A DNA stretch of 64,000 nucleotides from Paramacrobiotus metropolitanus (taxonomy: Eukaryota; Tardigrada; Eutardigrada; Parachela; Macrobiotidae), in contig NW_026570326.1 of assembly GCF_019649055.1 (NCBI RefSeq), positions 248,001-312,000 of the forward strand. The letters are read 5' to 3'. The notes beneath the pieces are model-generated. The model saw nothing but the letters and a program-made list of their open reading frames with translations. It was not told the DNA's origin and made no database searches. A program made the position numbers and the translations under genes. Positions 57,639-64,000 of this stretch are shown in pieces. Each line of letters starts with the position of its first letter. Position 1 is the first letter of the stretch.

Positions 57639-59659
57639 TCACAACTCCTCGTGCTGGTGCAACTCTTCATCTCCCGTTTCCTCCTCAGTCGGCATCAGCC
57701 CATCCTTCCCATCCCACTCCTCCCCGACCTTCACTGCCGGCAGTTGGCCTTTCAGTGGCGCCGTGGTCTCCCCGCCCATGTACAGCGCCTCCAGGAACCG
57801 GTCGATCCCGTTAAACGAGAAAGCCCCGCGGAGCGTCGCCACCCGGCTCTTCTTCGTACTGACCGCCGCCAACGCCGGATACCCCGCACCGCCCACCCCC
57901 AGCGCCGCCTCCAACTCCGGTTGGGCGCCAGCCTCCGCCCACAACCAACCCCATTGCGTCTTCTTATATTTATCCCCCAATTTCTTCAGTATCTTCAGAT
58001 AATCGTTCCGGCAGGCGGCGTTGCAGTCGAGAATATGCGGCAGGAATCCGATGACGCACAGCGGGACGTTGGTGCACGCCTCATCAAACCCGGCCTGATC
58101 GGTTAACTGAGAAACGCGGGGGCGGGGATCAGCTGCGATAACTGCAGATTAACCCATTTCTGGACGTCCTCCGCTGTCATGTCGGAGAGGTCGTAGGTGA
58201 TGACGTCGCTAAGGTCCTTGGATCCGGGTGGGAAGAGCTTTAAGGTCGGGAAGTTGCCGATGGAGTAAACGTTGGCGATGACTTCTTCTGCGTCACAGTC
58301 GTACGCACCCACGTTGACTTGTCCTTGAAGGTTCTTGGCGATGGTCTCGTAAACGGGAGCGAATTTGCGGCAGTATTGACACCAGGGTGCGTAAAACTCT
58401 ACCAACCAGGGTTCCTCGCTGGACACCACGGTGCTGTTGAAGTTTTCGTCGGTAAGAGTAATGACGGATAAATCTCCGGATGGCGATTCCGCGTATGGTT
58501 CACCGGAAGCGTCCTCCTCGGTGTCCGATGAGGGTGTCTCGGTGGTTTTTTGCTTTTTCGCAGATTCGGCGGTACCTTCAGTCTCCTGTGTGGCTTCGTT
58601 TAGTGAATCGTCAGCTTCCGTGTCGTCTGTAGTGTCAGCGGGTTTATCTTCGTTTTCTGCTTTCGTGACCTTTTTCTTCTCTCTTCCTTCTTCCGGATCG
58701 GAATCCTCCTGAGATCGCTTCTTCGGCTTGGTTTCAGAAGGCTTCGGATCTTCTCCTTCTTTGTCGCCTGCTTCGGTTTCTGGTTTGTCAATGCTGGGCT
58801 CTTCCTGCTTGCGTTCCTTACCTCGAGGCATTTCTCGATCGTCTACTTCAGCTTTTCGTTTCTCCGTATTCTCTTTACTCACGCTTGCTTTTTTTGTCGG
58901 CTGATTGGCCCTTTTGATCGACCTTTTCGTCTTCATGTTCGACATATTCCAAAATACTAGGAACATTTTCGGTATCTGCTGATTTCTTCGCAGCTTTTGA
59001 AGGCTTGATCTTATTGGCTTTATCGCTTTCCGTAGGCTTGGCAGGCTTCGCGTTCTCACTACCGCCTTGTTTATCGGATTCGCCTGGTTTTGTTTCACTG
59101 TCCTTCCCTTGTTGTACCGCTCCCGTTTCTTCCCCAGAAGTTCTCCCCTTCGGTTCCTGGTCACTGACCTGTTTTCCCGTTTCTTCCTCGGGCGTGTCCA
59201 TAATCACTCGTGGCTCCCGCTTCTTAGCGACCTTACTGCCCTCCATCAGCTCATTCAGGGCCGTCAGCGCCGCTTTCCGCAACGCCTCCATCGTCCGCAT
59301 ACTCTGGTACTCGGTGGGCGCCTTCTTATCCCTCCCGAAGATCTTAATCGTCGGGTAGCCACTGATACTAAACTGCTCGGCTAACGTCTTCTGATCATCA
59401 CAGTTTACCACCCCGAAGTGTACCGCGCCTTTCATCTCCGTGGCGGCTTTCTTGTACTCCGGCGCCAGTTTCTGGCAATGACTACACCACGGAGCGTAGA
59501 ACTCCACGAACCACACATCGCTGCTATCCAGCACCTTCTCACTAAAATTCTCATGGGTTAAAATCACCACGTCACCTGGATCGTCGTATAAAGCGAATAC
59601 GGAGTTATAAGAAAAATTGCAAAAATCAAATTCCACCACGAACGTAACACCGACGCCAT
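57639..59659 (-). CDS. PDIA6: Protein disulfide isomerase PDIA6/P5-like with a long charged linker
   Basis: Starts at ATG 59659 with a hydrophobic signal peptide (WWNLIFAIFLI). First thioredoxin domain: VEFYAPWCSHCQKLAPEYKKA. Second: VEFYAPWCQYCRKFAPVYET. The P5-type b domain follows: QLTDQAGFDEAC, CVIGFLPHILDCNAACRN and WGWLWAEAGAQPELEAALG, as in human PDIA6. The protein ends in HEEL, an ER-retention-type signal. Two features are unusual: both active sites deviate from CGHC (CSHC, CQYC), and a roughly 240-residue Lys/Glu/Ser-rich linker separates the two thioredoxin domains, where human has about 20 residues. Three frame changes (near 59600, 58893 and 58118), two of them in A7 and C5 runs and one beside T5 runs, interrupt the frame as given; sequence error is likely. 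Confidence 0.85.
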
Positions 59660-59774
59660 TTTTAATTCAACCCGTAAAATGGTAAACTCTTACGCCCACT
59701 AAAAAAAACGTCATGACAAGTACAGTAAATCAGGCGATCGAGAAAAAAATAAAAATCGATTTTCTATGTTTAAC

Positions 59775-60761
59775 TCAGTTCTTAGCAACTACGTCGTTTC
59801 CGTCAGCTTCTGCAGCGTCTGGATCGACGCTCGTTAAGCTAATATAGCGTTCCTGCATAAACGCCACATCATTCTTCAGCAACTCCAATTTCCCTTCGAA
59901 CCTTTCCATATCGGACTGCATCAGCTCTTTTTCCCGACTGACCGATTCATACCGCAAATTCCGAATCTGCCAGATTAATTTTCGAACAAACTTTCTCCTA
60001 TCTTTAGCGTCCCTTCTTCCCAGATCCGCTTTCATTATCCGCATCTGCTTGATAATCTCCTCTTTCTCAAACCCGTAAAGTTCCTCAAAATTGTCTTCAT
60101 TTAATCGCTGATGCTCCAATAACATCTGACAGTTTTTCTGATCGACGAAGAACTGGTTCTTCGCATAGCTTTTCAGCCGCTCGATTTCCGTATCGATGTC
60201 GTGGATGTAAAGGTCACATTTGTGTAGTACGTCATTCTGCTGATGCACGATGTTATCCAATTCTGCGTCGCATTGCTCAGCGGTGCTTTCCGCTTCCCGT
60301 AGCGCACTGCGCAGTGCCACACGCTGTTTGGCGCACTGCCCGACAATCTCCTCCGTGGTGCGCAACCTCTCCATCAACTGCCCGGTGACCTTGGCCCGCT
60401 GTTCCACCAGATCTTCGGCCACCTGCGTCTGCTGCCACAGCAAGGATTTCTCCCATTTATCGTGGCTTTTTAGATGGAGTTTGCTCATAAAAATCTGTAG
60501 TTCCTCATTGATTTGGCTGTGGTCTTCTTTGGTGTATGTGATGGGCCGGATACTAGCAATCGGGAGGTTGTGTTCGCGCGCTACCACCGCAAGGTCCCCG
60601 TCCAGCGGAGGCGTGGCGGTGGGAGGGGAGGGTATACTGCAGTGTGAGCATTTCCAGGCTTTGACCACGGCGTGCAGGCGTTCCAGACGCTCGAGGGATT
60701 CTTTGTGGAGCTGCTCGAGACGTTGGGCAGAGATGGCCGGCAGGGGCTGCAAGGTGGTCAT
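59775..60761 (-). CDS. Coiled-coil protein, 328 residues, family not recognised
   Basis: One uninterrupted exon from ATG 60761. After a Leu/Glu-rich N-terminal helix comes a short CSHC segment and a proline-rich gap. The rest (about residue 75 to 315) is almost continuous coiled coil: KWEKSLLWQQTQVAEDLVEQ, DIDTEIERLKSYAKNQFFVD, LYGFEKEEIIKQMRIMKADL. The length and arrangement resemble ciliary coiled-coil proteins such as dynein-regulatory-complex or CFAP families, and the neighbours are axonemal, but I cannot name it. The end DAAEADGNDVVAKN is acidic. Confidence 0.7.
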   Translation of the reverse strand: MTTLQPLPAISAQRLEQLHKESLERLERLHAVVKAWKCSHCSIPSPPTATPPLDGDLAVVAREHNLPIASIRPITYTKEDHSQINEELQIFMSKLHLKSHDKWEKSLLWQQTQVAEDLVEQRAKVTGQLMERLRTTEEIVGQCAKQRVALRSALREAESTAEQCDAELDNIVHQQNDVLHKCDLYIHDIDTEIERLKSYAKNQFFVDQKNCQMLLEHQRLNEDNFEELYGFEKEEIIKQMRIMKADLGRRDAKDRRKFVRKLIWQIRNLRYESVSREKELMQSDMERFEGKLELLKNDVAFMQERYISLTSVDPDAAEADGNDVVAKN

Positions 60762-61144
60762 TATTTATGGGATGGACTGTGTACTTCGCTTCATTGTAAT
60801 TGCCGTACTTCTGTATGAATATACCGGAAAAGGATCCCCAAAGCGAAAACTGGTTTGCTGTTCGTCAAGACCTGCTTGGCTTTCATACAAAATTTATCGG
60901 ACTGGTTTTTTAGTGACCTTGTTGGATTAAGTTAGGATAAGTTTAACATTTTTCGTATGTACGAAAGAAAAACATAGCCGGAAAAGAGGACACCACAACT
61001 GGCAGTTTATTACGGAAAATAAATATACAGAACGTTCAGTTTTTTACTGACTTATTATTATTTATTTGAATAATGAAATAATCCTATAATATATCGTGCA
61101 CAACCTCGACAAATGAGACACAATAAACGCAAAAAAATGGATTA
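60762..61144. other. Intergenic between same-strand genes
   Basis: AT-rich spacer; 3' end of the acyltransferase and 5' end of the coiled-coil gene, both on the minus strand. A polyadenylation-type AATAAA on the minus strand is not clear to me. No other feature. Confidence 0.4.
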
Positions 61145-63441
61145 TTACTGCCTCCTCGGCTGACCCGGACCCATCACTCCCACCTTCCCGGCCGACATCC
61201 GCCGGGGCCCTCCTCCCATCCCGGCCCCTCCCGCCCGCGGCAACGACGACTGCCGGATCTGCCCAGGCGCCGTTACCGCGCCCCCGGCGCCCGGTCGTGG
61301 GGGCGGTGCGTTTAGCAACGGTCCCACACTGCGGCGGCGCTGCTGCTGCCCATCCACCGGCTCCTCACCCAGCTCCGTGTTCGGTTGGGACAACCGCTGC
61401 CCACTGAAGATCATCGGTTTGTTAGACATCCTCCGCTCCACCGGTCGCCGGGGCCCCCGCGGAGGTTCGGGGTCCTCCGCCGCCGGCGATGGTGCGGCTG
61501 GAGGTTCTTTCTTCTTCTTGGGCTTCTTCTCGGTGGTCCTCCCGGCGGATGAATAATCCCCGGACGAGTAACTCCCACTGGATGACTCATCATCACTCTC
61601 ACTCCCGGAATCGCTCGCATCGTCATCATCATCCCCCAGACGACTTGACGACCCGGAAACGGTCAGCTCGAAGGTTTTCCACAGCGCCGGGACCTCCCCG
61701 ATCTCCCGCTTCTTCCGCATCTGGCGCAGCTGCCCGTAAATCTTAACCAGGCGTTCCTCCAGGGCGTGCAGCGACTGTTGGACAGCGTGCTCACTGCTCT
61801 CGTCCGTCTCATCCACGGGCCCTTTACTGGTTTCCGGAACCCGGCGGGTCTTGAGCAGATTCCCCAGCGCCATGACCTCGAACGGGAAATCCATGGCTAT
61901 CCAGTAGGCGTCCTTCAGCGCACCCGTATCCGCCACGACGACCAACTGCACCTGATCGATGCAGGTGATGACGTTGATGGCCAACGGGATGCGCATCCCG
62001 TGCGGCGGGGGGATCCACATCAGGAGGTCCTCCAGGGTGTACCGCTGGAGGGTCAACTGCCCCTCGGGGGCGGCCAGAGTGTTGACTAGGAGCGTACACC
62101 CGCTGTACTGCCGGTGCCACATGGCCTGGAGCGTCCGGTGGGAAAGCGCCTTCTTCAGAATTTTAAACAGGAAGTCCAAAGCGACGTGGCGGTACGACGA
62201 GCGCAGTGCCTGCATCTGGTCCCGGACCCGCCACAACCGCGGCATCCCGGCTTCCTGGCTGACGGGGAGCCGGATCTTCTCCAGGACAAAGCGGTTCCCG
62301 AGGGATACGTCGTTCAGTGTCTCGCCCTTGGTGCTGCGGAGGTCCACCGGGAAACACGCCGTAATATCCGCCGGGGTGCTGATACCGTGCAGCTTACAGT
62401 ACGTCCGCAGTGTGGCCGCCAACGCCGTGAATAAAAGGTCATTAAACCGGGTCCGGGTGATGGCTTTCAAGCGGTGCATCACAGAGAGATTAACTGGCTC
62501 CGACCAGAACACTTCATAGCGGCCGCTCAAATGCATCTCCGGGTATTTAATACAGTTTAAATCCGGCGTGGATTTCGACACCAGATCCGTGAAGAACATG
62601 TACCCCGCCATGAAGACCGCTTGGCAGAAATGCGACGCGTACGTCATCCCACCGAACCGCGGTTTAATGTGCTGGTACGCCTGGTCCCCGGCGTCCAACA
62701 GATCCCGGCATAAAATCTGCACCATTGACTGCCCGTCCGTAATCGCTTGGTGGTAGCGGAAAAACAGGATCCCGGATTGCTCCGGACCGAAATCCGTCCG
62801 CACGTGCATCTCCCACAGCGGTTTATCCGCTTCGAACGGCGCGGCGGTCATATTACTGACGAACTCCATCAGTTTCTCGGTGGTGTCGATCTCCGACGGG
62901 ATCTGGTGGAGGTGGTTGGCGATGTCGAAGCGCGGGGAGAAGGCGAAGAGATGCCGGGATGTATTGGGGACCGAGTACAATCTCTGCCGGAACCGCATAT
63001 ATAAAAACGGCGGGAACCCGCGCGGGTTCTTCACATTCAGCAGGCGGTTCGTTAGGATATCCACGAAATCCTTCATGACGATCCCGTCGCCCAGTTTCAT
63101 GAGGATATGGGCGACGGGCGGCGGGATCTTGGTGTCCTTTTTAACCGGTTGCCCGATCCACAGGGCATCCAGCGCGGATAGGAGGTCGCTGGTCTCCGGC
63201 TGCGGGATCTTGGCGGCGAAGAAGGCCATAACACAGCCGACGGTGTGTCCCACCAGCAGGCACAGGATGAAGCCCAGCCAGAAGGGGATGAAGAGGAGGG
63301 CGCCGATGGCGCTGCGGGCGATGGTCCCGGCATTCTCCTTGAAGAGGGAACGGAGCGGGAGACTCTGGACCGGCGGGAGGGGGTGGTTCTGGAGATGGCG
63401 GGGTTTTGCTGCTGCGGATGGAAGGCCGCGACTTTGGTCAT
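61145..63441 (-). CDS. WS/DGAT-like O-acyltransferase with atypical catalytic motif
   Basis: A membrane anchor (IGALLFIPFWLGFILCLLVG) is followed by an acyltransferase of the wax ester synthase/DGAT (WSD) family: KPLWEMHV, the active-site region FFRYHQAITDGQSM, FNDLLFTALAATLR, and late landmarks VNTLAAPEG and INVITCIDQVQLVV with DAYWIAMDF. The family's HHxxxDG is HQxxxDG here. The last 200 residues are disordered: an Asp/Ser-rich stretch, a Lys/Pro-rich stretch and a Pro/Gly/Arg tail. Start: an ATG at 63441 is in a different frame from the domain. The frames join if one C is added to the CCCC run at 63400-63403, giving about 765 residues; otherwise no ATG precedes the anchor in frame. Known role of the family: acyl transfer from acyl-CoA to fatty alcohols or diacylglycerol. 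Confidence 0.75.
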
Positions 63442-64000
63442 TGTACGGCCGGAGCCATGGCCGGGATCAGCGCGATGACCTTTGTGGAGGGAGCGTTAAC
63501 AGCGATCCATGGTGCTGCTGCACAATTTGAGATAATCTACCACATGCGGGAGTTTAGACGATTTTTAAACGGATTGCGGCTCACGTTACGCAGTTTTCTG
63601 TGCATGTTTTCTGGTTATATAAGTGAAGTACAGCAGTTTACTTTTTTTACCGTCACTGTTTACTGTTAATAATGCCAATGTTTACGTTATTTGTTGCTAA
63701 TCTACAGTACACGGTAATAGCATTCGAACTCGTATGTGCGGACGTTGAATTCGAAAGCAAGATGCACATACAAAATATACTGTAAAATTGTACAGTGTAC
63801 ATTTTCAAATTGCGCCTCGATTCTTTGGGGTTTGACGGCCATAAGCTGTTGAAATAATCTCCTCGTACGCTACTTGAAAAATACAGTATAATTATAGTAC
63901 CGCCAAGCAAATAATAAGAAACTTGTAAATTTAAACTTTATGGTAAGTAGGCTAATTTTTTCATAATGTTGTAGTAATTATTGCGTAAGTGGTGCGTAAT
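63442..64000. other. Upstream region of the acyltransferase, nothing else seen
   Basis: Promoter side of the minus-strand acyltransferase gene. Open frames are short and without similarity. Confidence 0.4.

Noticed and set aside
61145-63441. Recent bacterial origin of the acyltransferase
   Set aside because: WSD-type enzymes are found in bacteria, but the disordered animal-like tail, composition and neighbours give no sign of recent transfer; a tree would be needed.

Overview
The window is animal nuclear DNA. Genes carry GT-AG introns that are very AT-rich, coding exons are GC-richer, and the recognisable orthologues are metazoan: the cohesin loader MAU2, dynein roadblock light chain, axonemal dynein light chain p28 (DNALI1), the radial-spoke/CSC protein CFAP251 (WDR66), protein disulfide isomerase PDIA6, a wax-ester-synthase/DGAT-like acyltransferase and three divergent casein-kinase-1-like genes. 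Axonemal genes argue against a nematode. Tardigrade is my best guess, from the overall look of the gene families; this is inference and was not tested.

Layout. 1-19 kb (+) plus 29.4-31.7 kb (-): five copies (A, B, C, D on +, E on -) of one gene family, with a relict last exon at 1.8 kb and a relict promoter split by a retrotransposon at 6.5-8.5 kb. Each copy encodes two Tudor/Agenet-like domains arranged like the FMRP N-terminus, a KH0-like segment (degenerate in E), an F-box and a conserved C-terminal region with a WC[IV]DGL motif (the motif itself is absent from E). Introns fall at the same places and phases in A-D; E shares only the last junction. I take this Tudor-Tudor-KH0-F-box array to be the most novel feature of the window. 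20.3-28.4 kb (-): MAU2 in 12 exons, one of its introns carrying a foldback-type element with a Ulp1-like protease fragment. 33.2-44.3 kb: three CK1-like genes: one behind a huge disordered N-terminus with six AKAP-like helices, one clear pseudokinase, and one on the opposite strand. 45-56.9 kb: a block of cilium/axoneme genes (DYNLRB, DNALI1, CFAP251). 57.6-63.4 kb (-): PDIA6 with an unusual linker and active sites, a coiled-coil protein, and the acyltransferase.

Mobile DNA: a 1.65 kb non-autonomous LTR element with an initiator-Met-tRNA primer site and target duplication, two non-LTR retrotransposon remnants, a short TIR element, two foldback-type elements in introns plus a fragment of one, and an inverted-repeat element whose end coincides with a CFAP251 5' splice site.

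Quality note: several genes (CK1-like 1 and 3, PDIA6, acyltransferase) have reading-frame breaks, most of them in or beside homopolymers, whereas MAU2 (12 exons) and CFAP251 (18 exons) have none. Most breaks look like single-base assembly errors, but real decay is not excluded. Exon coordinates were worked out by hand from splice sites, reading-frame phase and remembered human orthologues; no searches were run.
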